A stretch of 64,000 nucleotides of DNA from positions 19,359,077-19,423,076 of the forward strand of contig CM043946.1 of assembly GCA_014529385.2 (NCBI GenBank), given 5' to 3'. Numbering within the stretch: position 1 is the stretch's first letter; each line of letters opens with the position of its first letter. The DNA is from Adiantum capillus-veneris (Eukaryota; Streptophyta; Polypodiopsida; Polypodiales; Pteridaceae). The position numbers and the translations under genes were made by a program. The notes under the pieces were generated by a model, which was not told the DNA's origin, ran no database searches, and saw only the letters and a program-made list of their open reading frames with translations. Shown piece by piece: positions 38,186 through 50,078 of this stretch.

Positions 38186-38696
38186 TTAAAGTGCCTCTAG
38201 ATGTAAAGGCTTTGTGTGGTATGCAGTTTGAAATGCAGCGGTGTTTTGTCTACTTATGATAAGACCTAGTTTGTGAGAGATCAGCCCTATGATAAGCCCT
38301 AGCGGTATTTTGTCTACTTATGATAAGCCCTAGTTTGTGAGAGATCATCACAAGTTTTGAGAGTGCATTCTATTAATAGTTTCTTGTAAATTTCATATGT
38401 GTTTGTAAAAAAATGAACACTATTTTGTTTTAAACAATGTAAGATGCAACGGGTTTGCTACATAATCTTATTGAAGATTGGGGTTATGTTCTTTATTCAA
38501 TTTCTTTTGTCAGTTTTTGGTGGCTAGGTTAGTTCAAGTGCCTCTCTTAAATTTTCCATTTACATTTGCGAACAAATTAACATTATGGATCTTTTGTTAT
38601 AAACAAAGTAAGATACAACAAGTTCGCTTATCTAACCTATCTCGCTCGGTTTTTTGTTTGCTCGGAAGTACTTGTTCGGGAATGGGGATTCCCCTA
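38186..38696. other. Spacer with small local duplications
   Basis: No gene. TTTTGTCTACTTATGATAAG...CCTAGTTTGTGAGAGATCA occurs twice (near 38247 and 38310), and a phrase near 38420 (ATTTTGTTTTAAACAA...GTAAGAT) recurs near 38595. Confidence 0.5.
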
Positions 38697-39385
38697 AGAA
38701 CCCTACTTCCTCCCACACACAGAGAGGTGAAATTGTTGATATTGTATCCTAAAGTTTTCCCTCAGCCGAATAATCCTAACGTTTTCCCTCAGCTGAACCA
38801 TCATGGCACCGTGAGTGATGTGTCAAATTTCAGCCTTTTCACACCATTTTTGACCATTTTTTACTTTTTTGGGCCTAGTTTGGCCAATTTTGACCCATGA
38901 CGGGCATTTTTGGTGGAAAAAATACCAAACCGACTCCAAAATCCACCAAATTTTGTAGGCTTGATCCTTAATACCCAAAAATCATTTCCACATTCTCTAA
39001 TACCATTATGACGACTTCTAGGGTGGTGCAAGCATCACAATAGATCAGGCACCGCACATAGACAGTTATCGCACATGTGCCGAACTCCCCGCATGGGATG
39101 AGAGTGTCCACACTTATTGCTTGCATTATTTACATTTTAAAAAGCTTAAACACATTTCCTAGAGCCAAAATAAGCCACCTAGAACCACATCCAAGGCTTT
39201 GATACCTTGTCTAGACACGTGTGTGTGTCTGACTGTCGACACACGTGACATGACTATTTTCCATATATACATCGTTCTCCATATTTGAGACCAAATACTT
39301 CCAAATTCATGTAAAAACCTCTTTATATACAAATTTCTATGCATATAACCACTATTATGTACATACTAAAAGTGATTTATTATCA
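38697..39385 (-). repeat. Truncated 3' LTR of the gag-only Ty3 element
   Basis: Matches 42020-42519 plus 44408-44581, the 5' LTR without its insertion. Its right edge TATCA (minus: TGATAATAAATC) abuts a purine-rich AATTGGGGTTGGG on the minus strand, a likely polypurine tract. The outer ~560 bp of the LTR is missing; similarity begins at AAGAACCCTAC. Confidence 0.85.
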
Positions 39386-39959
39386 TTGCCCAACCCCAAT
39401 TTGAGCATTTATGCTCAACACTGGCATCAAACAATGACATAAAGCCACAAAAGTAATTCCAAAGTTCCACGTGGATCATATGGAAAATCATCAAGTTTCA
39501 TAGAACCACCTATTTATCCAAGCATGCCACTCATATCAAAGGGAAAAGCATCTATTCTCTTGCCAAAACTCCACCACCCACCTAAAATCCCACTAATAAT
39601 TTGAATATAATACATGGTTGGTGTATATCATCTCATACCATAATCTATCATAGGCATAAAACCATAGATACCTCAAAATGCATCTCATGACTCGAGCTCA
39701 TCCCATTAATAATTGTAAATCTCACATCACCTTCCTGATACATTTACTGCTCTACATTCCCTGTGCAAAAGATATCATCACTCCAAACACTAACATGTCC
39801 CTTCCAAAATTGACAAAACACCTCAATAACACTATCACTAGCACCTTCATCTTCCACATAAGGCATCCAACACTTGAAAATCTGGAAACATGCATACAAA
39901 GACACCGAGCACGTCATAACTAAGTCCTCATCATGCAAATCTATGCCGAGACTTACTAA

Positions 39960-40442
39960 CTACCATTGAGGATCTTTGCGGATAAGTGGATATGGACCAA
40001 ACATACATTGAAGCAGGTGAAAGGCATCCATAATTTCACTATGGAAACAAAATATCGCTTTAATTTCCTTGTCTACCCCATCCTCAATAAGTTTACACTT
40101 AACGACCATAGGTCGTATATTGTCACAGACATCCCTAGGAGATGGCAGTAGCATTAAATCCTTGCATACATAGATCTTATCCCTATCACCTTCATGACCC
40201 AATACCTTTGCATTACAACCACTAGAGGGTTTCCCAACCCCTAGCTCTGATAAAGCACATGGACCCAAGGTCAAATTAGCCAGCATAGCATCACTCTCTT
40301 CTATGTCATCCTCACATAATGTGGAAACCCCACAACCATAGCCCATCATCTCATCATCAATGCAAGCATCCATGCCCTGTTGCTGTAAAGCACCTTCCCA
40401 AAATATACATTGCTTTTTGTGCAAGGCTACCATATCCTTCAA
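39960..40442 (-). CDS. Hypothetical ORF in the gag-only Ty3 element
   Basis: 160 codons, Asp/Glu- and Cys-containing, with no recognised motif. It lies downstream of gag in the same orientation, where pol would be expected in an autonomous element. It could be the C-terminal part of a degraded gag polyprotein. With frame breaks on both sides it is unlikely to be expressed as such. Confidence 0.3.
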   Translation of the reverse strand: MKDMVALHKKQCIFWEGALQQQGMDACIDDEMMGYGCGVSTLCEDDIEESDAMLANLTLGPCALSELGVGKPSSGCNAKVLGHEGDRDKIYVCKDLMLLPSPRDVCDNIRPMVVKCKLIEDGVDKEIKAIFCFHSEIMDAFHLLQCMFGPYPLIRKDPQW

Positions 40443-40972
40443 TGGATCTAGTGACTCTATGTCTTCATTGCATACATCAGTTCACCAACTCTCAAAAGCA
40501 TCAGATGTGTCACCATCATAGGTTGCCTCATCCTTGCCAATTTCACTCTTATCATCTTCACTTCCCGTGCTACTGCTCAAAATTTTTCATTCATCTACTA
40601 TGTCCTTGCCATTTGTCACCATAGGCATGTTTATGGTCTCCAAAGTTGCTTCGCATACTTCATTTGCATTGACTTTACGCATATGGGCATCCACACTTGT
40701 ATCCAAGCTATTATCCTTGCCAGTATCAGTATTTGCAATCATGAATTTAAGCACATAAAGGTCATTCACACTATCCATCCTAGGTATTGACAAAGGGCAC
40801 TTCATGCATGTAGCAACACAAAACTTTCTCTCTTTCTCTACTATTTTCAATGCTTCACACATGGGTTTGGGCTCTCTCTCTTGCAATTTCATCTTAAGGT
40901 CTGATCACAGTAGACTCGTGAATACTTGTATTGTTTGCCTATTTGTAAAAGAGGAATAGAACTCCTCCTTAG

Positions 40973-41356
40973 TCATGACTTCCACATACAATAGAGAATA
41001 TTTCCAAACTCTCCAATCATCACATCAAATATTGACAAAAAAATTGCAACAGACTCGTGCTCTTGCATAAACAAACTAGTGACTGTTTCCTTGTATCTTG
41101 GTGAGGGATCACCTTCTTGAACCGCTTCAAAAACAAATATCTTAAACCTGTCCCAATTAAGTTTGTCATCATATGACAAGCCCTCAAACCATTCTCTTGC
41201 ATTACCTCTGACCACCACATTGATGCCTGGAAGCTTTTGCACCTCACTTGGAAATGCATGGCATAAAGATGTCAAATCAAATTCATAAGAAGCAAGCCAA
41301 TCCTCTGCATCCTCAAAACCCGTGAAGTTTGATGCTTGGAATGACACCACCATCAT
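40973..41356 (-). pseudogene. Ty3 gag (capsid) fragment
   Basis: 127 codons matching the retrotransposon gag pattern: FTGFEDAEDWLASYE at the start, NAREWFEGLSYDDKLNWDRF in the middle, and YKETVTSLFMQEHESVAIFL at the end. In Ty3 gags the AxxWFxxL...WxxF order is the core of the capsid domain. The start is 75-100 bp inside the primer site, as expected for gag. The frame ends early, so the copy is probably broken. Gag forms the particle in which cDNA is made. Confidence 0.75.
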
Positions 41357-41433
41357 GAATTTCCCTTCAAAACCAAAAATGTGTATACGTCACTCCTTGA
41401 ACTTCATATTCTGGGTGCACAACCGGTAATTTT

Positions 41434-41453
41434 TGCTCCCCAGTGGGATCGCC
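41434..41453 (-). promoter_or_regulatory. Primer binding site of the gag-only Ty3 element
   Basis: The minus strand reads TGGCGATCCCACTGGGGAGC six bases after the LTR end (...GCTCCATCA). Confidence 0.6.
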
Positions 41454-42519
41454 AAAGGATGATGGAGCAAAAGACACAATGCGCACAATCGCACACCGTG
41501 ACACTTGAACATAACACGAGGTATTCACTTAATTTCCTCACCTCACTTACCACCACTCAAGATCTCAATGAAAATCCTCCCCACAATCCCTATTCAAACT
41601 CGGAACACTTCGATGTATAAGCCCTTGTATGTCCATAGACACTACAAGGTGAGTCGAGTTGATCAACTCTTGAAATCACACTTGATGGTGACTCAAATAT
41701 ACAAAAAAGACCTAACCAAAACTCAAAAACACCAGACACAAAAGGACTCTCTCAAACCATTGCAAAAGCTTCACCAAACTCCACTCTATTGGCCTCTTTG
41801 GAGGAGCCTCATTTCTAACGGCACCCATACATGGTCACATAGTCTTACAGAAAGCCGCACCTTGTTCCCTCAATTCTTCGTACACACACACATCCATGGA
41901 AACCTCAAAACTTCCATAGACTCTCCCAAGTGCAAAATTGAAGAGAAAAAGCTCTCATTCACTCCTCCGCACACACTCGAAAACAGGACGCGAACGCGAC
42001 GAGACTACACTAGACCACATGTAAGAACCCTACTTTGTCCCACACACAGAGAGGTGAAAGTGATGATATTGTACTTCAAAAGTTATCCCTCAGCCAAATC
42101 ATCATAGCACCGTGAGTGGTGTCAAATTTCAGCCTTTTCACACCAATTTTGACCATTTCTTGACTTTTTTCGGCCCAGTTTTGGCTAGTTTTTACCCCTA
42201 ATAGGCATTTTTCGCGTGAAAATACCAAACGGACTCCAAAATCCATCAAATTTTGTAGGTTTTTCTTTGATACCCAGAAAATCATTGCCACATTCTTACA
42301 GTCCATTTTTTACCACTTCTAGGGTGGTCAAGGCATCACCACAGATCAAGCACCGCAAATAGACAGTTACCGCATGCGCCAAACTTCCCAGATTGGGATG
42401 AGAGTGCCCACACTTTTTCCTTGCAGTATTTACATTCTAAAAAGCTCAAACACATTCCCTAGAGCCAAAAGAACCCACCTGGAACCACATCCAAGGCTTT
42501 GATACCTTGTCCAGACACG

Positions 42520-42741
42520 TTGGAGAGGGGGAATGGGGACGACACCCGGCACGACTAGAAATGCCTCTCTATAGCTTAGGGTCAACACAACACCCCAATC
42601 CACTCGAAAAAACCTTCGAAATGACAATCTACACCTAATCCGCTTCACCTGCTCAGTTCCCAAGCGCACACACGCTATCCAGGACCGCAAAATGAGCCGA
42701 CACCTCACTGCACCTGCTCTGCCTCCCTCCACACATACACT

Positions 42742-42797
<56 letters not shown>

Positions 42798-44407
42798 AAT
42801 GCACCAACGATCCGGGCGTACACACGCTTCACCGGCACCGCAGCTGGCAACAGACGAGACGACAAAGAGAAAGGGGGAAGGGGGATGCGACACGGCACCA
42901 TAGACCAAAAGGGTTGTGCATTAATGGCTTCCAAGCTCCATTACAATCCTTCTCTGAGCTTCTCTCTCTTCTCCTTTCATGTACAATGCAAAAACTAAGA
43001 AGTCCTTTGTTACAAAAAGTTTGCCCCCTTATTGGGCTCGTTTTTTGAGTTTTTAGGCATTTTTCATGGTAGGCCAACATGTGGCACTCCCCTTGGGAGG
43101 CTCAGCTTGACTTTGACTAGCTTGGTGCTCATCCCGAGGCTTCATACTTCACTCTACACACAAGCACCCTCTAGGGAGCAACGACGGCGCCGTCGTTGCC
43201 CCCCTAAGGGTTCACATTGCCTTCAAAAAAGGTTTGGACCGAATTTAGTCCGCGGGAAACGGACCCCCCATGGGCGGGATGCCATGTCATCACCCTCCTC
43301 GCGCAGGTGGAGCCGCCCAAAACCACCGGCATTTCCGTCTGCAGCACCACCACAACAGCGCCATGCGCGGACGCCATGGCCACGAGCTCCCAAGGAACCT
43401 CTCTCTCCCTTGTGACACTAAGGGGGCCTCACGGCCCAGCCTTTATAGTCCGAGCTCCCGGCCCCTCACACTGCATGTGGGACTTTCCAGGGTGCCACGT
43501 GGCGGCCCATAGGGTGATGGTCCTTTGGGCTCCCCAAATTCCTTCAAAGACATCCAATTGTGACAATAAAAAAATGCTTTTCCTGGCTTTCTTCCCCAGA
43601 TTCCCTTTCATTGCTCCATTGTCCGATAATCGAGCCGCAAAACCGCACCGGATTCTCACTAAGTTGGCTCTCATGTCGTGCAAACCCCACTGCATTTCGG
43701 ATTCTCTGAGCTAGTTATCTGAGGCCGTCAAAAATCGGTAAATGCATCTGTAGGCCTCTCACTACCAAATGATCCCAACTTCGTCTAGCTGTATCTGACT
43801 AACCGAATATCCGATTGATGTGCGGTCGATTCTGACTAGCTCCTCATGGCTCACTCTATCATTGAGAACCTTAGCGAGGCTCAAAAACCGCCAGATGGCA
43901 CATCTTCCAATGTGGCCAAGTGGGCTCAGACCCGGTCCCGAAAAATCTTCAAATGGCCATAACTTGCTATCCAGAGCTCCGATTCACAATCCGAGAAGAC
44001 AGGCATGCTCCACAACTCGAGCACTACACACATATACATTGACATCAACCCGAGCCACCTGTCCCCAGCTGCCCTATCCGTCGGGGATCTGCTATACACT
44101 TTACCTTTAAAGTGCAATATCTTGAGCACCGGGACTCCGTTTGACGAGCCGTCTGGACCGGCTTCTAGAGTACACTAAGCACTACCTTTCAAGACACGGT
44201 TTTGGCATTTTGGACATCTTGAACTGTCATCTCATCTGGACCATTCCCCAGCTCTTTTGGCCTAAAAAACCGCATCAGGCATACTTTCCCGCTATCCTTT
44301 GGCTGTCAAGGGCATCGGCACCTGCCCTAGCCTTTTACATCGCACTCGATTGCACCCTTTGCCTGGCATAGACCACTACTTAGCTCCGACCAACTTTAGT
44401 TGCACCA
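42520..44407. mobile_element. 1.9-kb insertion inside the LTR
   Basis: This stretch is absent from the matching LTR at 39211-39225. It starts TTGGAGAGGGGG and ends TTGCACCA(A), with ACG on both sides. It is GC-richer than its surroundings and contains a (CT)n run. On the minus strand a TATA-like CTATAAAGG lies near 43442-43450, so it may be a solo LTR of a larger family. No coding domain was recognised; the open frames near 43032-43714 are probably non-coding GC-rich shadows. Confidence 0.7.
42743..42793. repeat. (CT)n microsatellite
   Basis: About 25 CT repeats within the LTR insertion. Confidence 0.97.
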
Positions 44408-44617
44408 ACGTGTGTGTGATAGTCGACACGTGTCATGATTATTTTCCATATATACATCGTTCGCCATACTTGAAACCAAATATCACATTAAAAAACCTTC
44501 CAAATTCATGTAAACACCTCTTTATATACACATTTCGATGAATATAACCACTATTATGTACATACCAAAAGTGATTTATCAACGACTAGCTCTCATGAGA
44601 GAGGGAAGCCCTTTTGG

Positions 44618-44635
44618 CCTATAAAAGGGGGCCTC
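44618..44635 (+). promoter_or_regulatory. TATA-box promoter-like site
   Basis: GGCCTATAAAAGGGGGCC is a strong plant TATA context, followed about 30 bp later by a CA-rich start-like region. It probably belongs to an LTR or leader in the following repeat (44683-44945). Confidence 0.45.
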
Positions 44636-44682
44636 TTCTACACACAAAAACACATTGTGGAGTATTGTGGTGCATTGTGAAG

Positions 44683-44945
44683 TAGGTGAAGCAAAGATAA
44701 GAGACACAGAGGAAGAATATGATTGATGCTGGACCTCAAGGTTATTTTGAGGTGTGACAAGGGGATCTTTTTCAGGATGAGATTACATGAAAGTATGTCA
44801 AAAAGGAAGGATTTGGGCGAGTGTAGGTACGAAGGGTGTATTCTAAATCTTGGATCAGGACCAACCTCTGATCATTTGCGGGTTCGTGTGTATGCTGCCA
44901 ATGATGGCTTGAGCATGCAATGGGCAAGAACCGACCTTATGATCA
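44683..44945 (+). repeat. Dispersed repeat, copy 1 (LTR/leader-like)
   Basis: AGGTGAAGCAAAGATAAGA...GGATTTGGGCGAGTG...GGTTCGTGTGTATGC...AACCGACCTTATGAT recurs at 48063-48318 in the same orientation with roughly 85-90% identity. The open frame here (44723-44950) is not conserved in the other copy, so it is not supported as a gene. Confidence 0.85.
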
Positions 44946-47684
44946 ATTAGACGGTCAGGCAATAGGAATTCAACGTGTATGGGTGCCATTGCTCAAGATT
45001 CTATCATTACCCAGGGTTTTATGTTAGAGTTTTGATGAATATCAAGGGTCGATCTCGACCATACTTTGTACAAGAATTGGGAAATTGAATGAAAGCAGGG
45101 TTGGGTCGCATTTGTGTTGTAAATTTCTTGTTGTTTCAATATTGTTGCCCCTTTCTCTCTCTACTCTCTCACAGCCAGAAGCTTGATGCTTTTTGGGTCA
45201 ACCCTAGAGAACCGGGCTCTTCAATATTTTTGGTTAACTCAATGCAAGCCAACCAAGGTGAGAGAGAGAAGATGGAGCCGTAGCAAGGAGTACATGAGGT
45301 TTTACAAAAACTTTAAAATATAAGCTTGAGATACTTCTCTGAAGAGGTACAAACTATATTGGATTTTAAAAAGTTAATACAGATGATTGAAGTAATTTCA
45401 AACCAGGAAAGGGTACAAGCATCAAAGCAAAAGAAGCTAGCCAATGTTGTGGTTGCGGTGTTGGATGTTGTGTATGCCGAGTGCAATATGTTTGAGTGTT
45501 ATGATCCGATGGAATACCTCTAATGTTACGAGATGGAGATGCGAGCACGTGATCTCCAGAGGATGTTATGGTGAAGTCGTTTGAGCGGTCGGTTATTCCA
45601 AGTTTGACTACATAATTTCAAGATCTTGCCAGGGAATATGCAGATTGTTGGGAGTATTTTAAAGAAGCAATTTTACATGCTAGTAATGAATATATGGAAA
45701 GGCAAATAGACTATGATGATTAGCAGGCACCAACGTATGAAGAATTTTGGAAACAAGTTTGTGTTAAATTAGGAGCAAAGCAAGATGATTTGGGAGATGT
45801 TGCACAAACTGAAGGGCCAAAAATTGAAAGTAATGCAGATTTTCTAGAGTTACCTAAAGCTAATGGTTGTTCCATTAGCAACCATTACCTAAAGCTAATG
45901 GTTGTTCTATTAGCAACTGAGGTGAAGTGTTAATGAAGGTGTTGATTTTTCCATGATCAACTCATAGAGGGACACTATGCATGAGGACTATCTACAGGCA
46001 TGTGACGAGTCTTTGAATATGAAAGGAGATGCATGTCATGATATGAAAATTGCACATGTTACCATGGATGTACCATCTGATTCCTATAAAAAGAGCATGA
46101 GCCTATGTCTATTGAGGAAGACGTGCATGCAAATGAAGATGCTACTGAACAAGATGAGGATGGAATCATTGATGCTTTCCTAACTAACTTACATGCATAT
46201 TTTCTAACATGTGATGCATCTTATGATGGGAATACCTATTTAGAGGGGGTGCAGGTGGTGTTACACAGGGAGGATGGGTTTCCAACAAGCATATATATGC
46301 TCAAAGATAATTAGGTAGAGGAGGTATGCATAGACAAGGTTATATATATATGAGCGACGTGTCAAAGTTTACTGATGTAGAGACTATTTTTGAGCTTCCA
46401 TGTGTGGAAGTGGGTGATGTGCGAATGGGATACCATCACATGCATCAAGATCCTAAAGCTAGACGAGGTGAAGGCAATGAGACGGATCATCATTCGAGGT
46501 GCCAAAGCAATCAATTTTTTAAAAGAATAATTGCTATCTTTTTCAGATGATATGTACAATATGGACTTTCTATTATATTCCCCTTATTATTGATTGTGTT
46601 AGGGATATTTGTTTTTTCTAGAAGAAGGGAGGAGTTTCTCTTGTGTGTATACCAAAAGAAAATTTATGTTCCTAATTATTGACAGGGTATGGATGTCTTC
46701 TCTTGATTCGGGACAAGCATTCATGTTTTGCAAAGCATATAGGTGCTATGCTCTCAACATAAAGCTTAAAGCGGGTGGATCCAAAAAAAATTAAAGCATA
46801 TGCAACATGGTTGCATGGAACTGGGCCCAAGGTATGATGTTAGTATTTTCCAAGGGACCGGGTTTGGTGTCTTTATGCCGGAGTTGGGATACGTGCTTGA
46901 GTGATCTATTTCAACTTGACAGGGTTCCCGCTGATAACATGTAGCACGGGCTAGATTATGTTCTTTACTCTGCTCAAACTGGGTATTTGGTGCTAAAGCT
47001 ATGGCCGATTTGGTTTGCTATGTAGTCTCAGACATCTATGAGTGGGAAAAATTAATGCTGCTCAAGCAGTCAAATTTGTGATCGAGATAATTTTACTTGA
47101 TATTTGGGCAAAACACGCTAATCTTGGGATTGTTTTGATTATCAACATGGCATATGTGCTGCAATTTCATCATTCAAAATGCATGGAGTAAGCGTATGGT
47201 CGGAAAAATTCCAGGAAAAGTTGTTGTGCTTAGAAGTGCTTTGGACCAAATTGTGCTGTTCGAGCTATTGGCAAAATGAGTTGACTTGGTTTATATGTAT
47301 ATTATATGTGGTGGTTTAATGAACACACCTAAAGTTTGTGATAAGCTTTTAATTGAGAAGTTTGAACCTTGGAGAGTATTGATTACGGGGAATGCCCAAC
47401 ATGGTAGAAAAAAGGCGGACCCATGGTGCTTTGGTGGATATGTGTGACTCAATGTAGTACTAAGCAATGCCTTGGTCGATTATGCATGCCAAATATGGAG
47501 TTAAAGGCTACCCATAAGTAAAGGCTGCCAAAGGGCCATGGAAATGGCCCCGTGAAGGAGGGTTACTTTTTAATGGGTGTGAAAGGGGGGTATTTTTGGG
47601 CAATATCGACTTCGCTACTACCCTTTTGGGCTAAGAAACACTTTTTTGTTTTTGTTTTTATAATGTTACATATCATGCAAAGCT
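44946..47684. other. Degraded region between the two repeat copies
   Basis: Probably decayed internal sequence of a retroelement. Short open stretches (45326-45523, 46105-46314) are acidic but carry no recognised motif. A 36-bp duplication lies at 45850-45921. Confidence 0.4.
45850..45921. repeat. 36-bp tandem duplication
   Basis: TTACCTAAAGCTAATGGTTG and the 15 bases after it occur twice, 36 bp apart. Confidence 0.9.
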
Positions 47685-47945
47685 AGAAAAAGAAAGAAGG
47701 GATAGAAGAAGCCGCAAAGAAGAAGAGAAGGAAAGGGAAGAAAAAGAGAGGAAGAAAAAAAAAATGGAAAGGAGAAGAAAGGAAGGAAGAGAAAGGAAAA
47801 AGAAGGGAAGGAGGGGAGAAGAGAAAAGGGAAAGAAACCAGACAAAGAGGGGAGAAAAAGACACGAAAGAATGGAAAAGGAAAGAGGGGGAAAGAAGGAG
47901 GAGAAAGGAAGAAGAAGAAGAAGAAGAGGGGAGAAAAAATTTACA
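47685..47945. repeat. 260-bp purine (GA-rich) tract
   Basis: Almost pure A/G on the plus strand. Lys/Glu/Arg and Ser/Phe/Leu ORFs on the two strands are compositional artefacts. Confidence 0.95.
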
Positions 47946-48062
47946 CAGGTCGGTATTTTTTTTACTTTTATCTCTCACACACATGCTCACTCTTTTGGCG
48001 GATATGCTCTCTCTCGATATTGGGAGGAATTTTCTTTCGGAGAATCATCTTGTGCTTTGGAC

Positions 48063-48318
48063 GAAGGTGAAGCAAAGATAAGAAATAGAGAGAAATAAGA
48101 TGAGGGACACACTCGACCTCAAGGTTATTATAGACATGACACGGGGATCTTTTTAGGATGAGATTACATGAGGGTATGTCAACAAAGAAGGATTTGGGCG
48201 AGTGCAAGTACAAAGGGTGGATTCTAAAGCTTGGATCAAGACCGACTTATGATCATTGCAGGTTCGTGTGTATGCCGCCAACAATGACTTGAGTGGGCAA
48301 GAACCGACCTTATGATTG
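48063..48318 (+). repeat. Dispersed repeat, copy 2
   Basis: See 44683-44945. This copy is not preceded by the TATA element; the purine tract lies about 120 bp upstream instead. Confidence 0.85.
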
Positions 48319-49056
48319 GTTGGAACACCTATCAAACTAACAAGAAATTATAGACAATGCCCAATCAAAGCCTATAGAAAAAAAAGAAAAATCTAAGCCA
48401 AGGTTTAGGATGTGTGTTTTGTTGTGTTAAACTTAATACATGTAAACAAATTAGGCAATAACATTAATTGTAGCAGAAATAAAATGAGAGCAGCGAGCAT
48501 TTCATGAAGAGAATTCCTAATGAAGATAGAGATGAAGTACTTGATTAAAGATAGCAATATAAGCATGATACCTAGCTAGCTTGGCATGAACAATACTTGT
48601 GAAAGAGAGAGAATTAGAAAAATTGATAACAATTGAGGACCGGATATACTTGGAGCCAGTCCCCCTCCAAAAAGGCTTTTGCATTATATGTTCTCCCATA
48701 AAGAGAGACTTGGTACAATACCTTCTTCGTGTTCCTTGAGACCTTGTTTATGCCATGAAGGTGGAAAGCTTCATGCACTAATATTATGCCCAAAAAAACA
48801 ATTAAACTTACTTGCAATAGCATAAAATTGTCCCCGGTCTCAATTCCAAGACCTCAAACACCTTCAAAGATGAAGAGAGATGGCAGGTAGTGAGGAAAGT
48901 GAAGAGGAAGAAGATGTAACATATGAGAAAGAAGTATTCTCCTTACCATAGATTACTCTTAGAGCTTAGATTATAATAGTAATGAAGATGGTAGAGAAGA
49001 TGAGCATGCCATTGAAGCTTGCCTCTTGCTTGGATTTTCATTCCATAGCCAAGAGG
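48319..49056. other. Anonymous spacer
   Basis: AT-rich, no supported gene. Confidence 0.5.
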
Positions 49057-49399
49057 TGTTGGCATAGGCTCTCTACTTCTAAATCGTGTAGAAGGAGATG
49101 AAGTTCTTGCTCAACACACGATAGTGTGTGAGTGTGTGTGTGAAAAATGAGAGCTTTCGCTTAATTGGTCATGTTACCATATACATGTGGTAGTGATGTG
49201 TGTGAACACACTTACGACCACTGGGGCATTTTGTTCCCTCATCAGGAGGATTTTTCCCTCATGCTTTTTTATATGCCCATCATTCTAGGGCTATCTATCT
49301 TTCCATTGCACACTAAGTAATACACTCTCTGTTGTGTGCCTTGAGATTCCTTCGTCTTCTCCAAGTTGCGTGTGTTTTCCTGCAACCCTAATTCCAACA
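49057..49399 (+). repeat. 5' LTR of a Ty1/copia element
   Basis: 343 bp, TGTTGG...CCAACA (6-bp inverted ends), followed by a primer site. TATA-like TTTATAT near 49267. Confidence 0.75.
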
Positions 49400-49400
49400 C

Positions 49401-49420
49401 TTGGTATTAGAGCAGGTTAC
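49401..49420 (+). promoter_or_regulatory. tRNA-Met-type primer binding site
   Basis: TTGGTATTAGAGCAGGTTAC, one substitution from the common copia site with ATCAGAGC. Confidence 0.85.
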
Positions 49421-49665
49421 GTCCTCTCGGGCTTAGTGGCCAGTAGCTTCAACACAAGCCTGCACAAATTTATTATTTTGGCTTATTTTGGTTTCAATTT
49501 CCACTACAGGCTACGTACCACACAGGCTATTTCGTCATTTTGTGCAAAATTTTTGTTAGTGTCCTTTTTTGCATAACAGGTCCGGTATAGTCTACTACAA
49601 TTTGTGCTATATATCACGTGTTGTTTCCGCTTTGTTTCTCCTCATTTTGGGCAATTTTCACATCA

Positions 49666-49716
49666 ACATAGATGTATTCAAGACATAGATGTATTCAAGA
49701 CATAGATGTATTCAAG
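49666..49716 (+). repeat. 17-bp tandem repeat, three copies
   Basis: ACATAGATGTATTCAAG occurs three times in a row, immediately before the gag ATG at 49717. Confidence 0.95.
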
Positions 49717-50078
49717 ATGTTTTCCATTGAGGATAGATTGGATGGGGACAAAAATCCTATGTGGGCTTACATGATGCAAAATGTCCTTGTGTCAAAGGGC
49801 GTTTGAAACATTGTCCAGGGCATTGATGTATGTCTTGGTTCTGAGGATGTAGGTGATGTTGAAGGTTTTGGTGGTAGGATTGATGCTACCAGAGCTGTTT
49901 TGCATACAGCTAAGCAAGCTTGTTGGGATGTAAAAGATGCGCACGCTCATGCATTGATTGTGTTGTCTGTGAACCACACTACTACTCCCCACATTCCTTC
50001 AGTGAAGTCTGCAAAACAGGCTTAGGATATTCTAGTCCTAATGGATTTTAACACTAACCTTTAGAGGAATTAATGAAG
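49717..50078 (+). pseudogene. Ty1/copia gag, N-terminal part, interrupted
   Basis: From an ATG 17 bp downstream of the last repeat, one frame reads like a copia gag: DRLDGDKNPMWAYMMQNVLV, KGV, then D..A...I.LSV (HALIVLSVN) and IPSVKSAKQA. Two stops fall where copia gags have Trp: TGA at 49804-49806 (KGV-stop-NIV; usually KGLW) and TAG after KSAKQA (usually AKEAWD). Both are one-base changes from TGG. The frame is cut by the minus-strand Ty3 element starting at about 50079, so the rest of the copia polyprotein is missing here. Confidence 0.8.

Larger units (their letters stand above)
39386..41433 (-). mobile_element. Internal region of a gag-only (pol-less) Ty3 element
   Basis: About 2.05 kb between the polypurine tract and the primer site, on the minus strand. 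It encodes a gag-like ORF (40973-41356) and further ORFs of unknown nature (40587-40892, 39960-40442). No protease, RT, RNase H or integrase signature was seen, so it would be a non-autonomous element. The spacing of polypurine tract, internal region and primer site between two matching LTR copies supports one insertion. Confidence 0.7.
41460..44581 (-). repeat. 5' LTR of the gag-only Ty3 element, split by an insertion
   Basis: Minus strand TGATAAATCAC...GCTCCATCA, with TGAT/ATCA termini. Without the insertion at 42520-44407 it is about 1.24 kb. The outer part matches 20306-20880 and the inner parts match 38697-39385. Confidence 0.85.

Noticed and set aside
43032-43714. Overlapping ORFs in three frames
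   Set aside because: GC-rich insertion sequence; no domain, and frames are open on both strands.
44723-44950. Stand-alone 75-codon gene
   Set aside because: The frame is not kept in the matching repeat at 48063-48318.
47673-48098. Lys/Glu/Arg-rich and Ser/Leu/Phe-rich ORFs
   Set aside because: Compositional artefacts of a GA-only tract.
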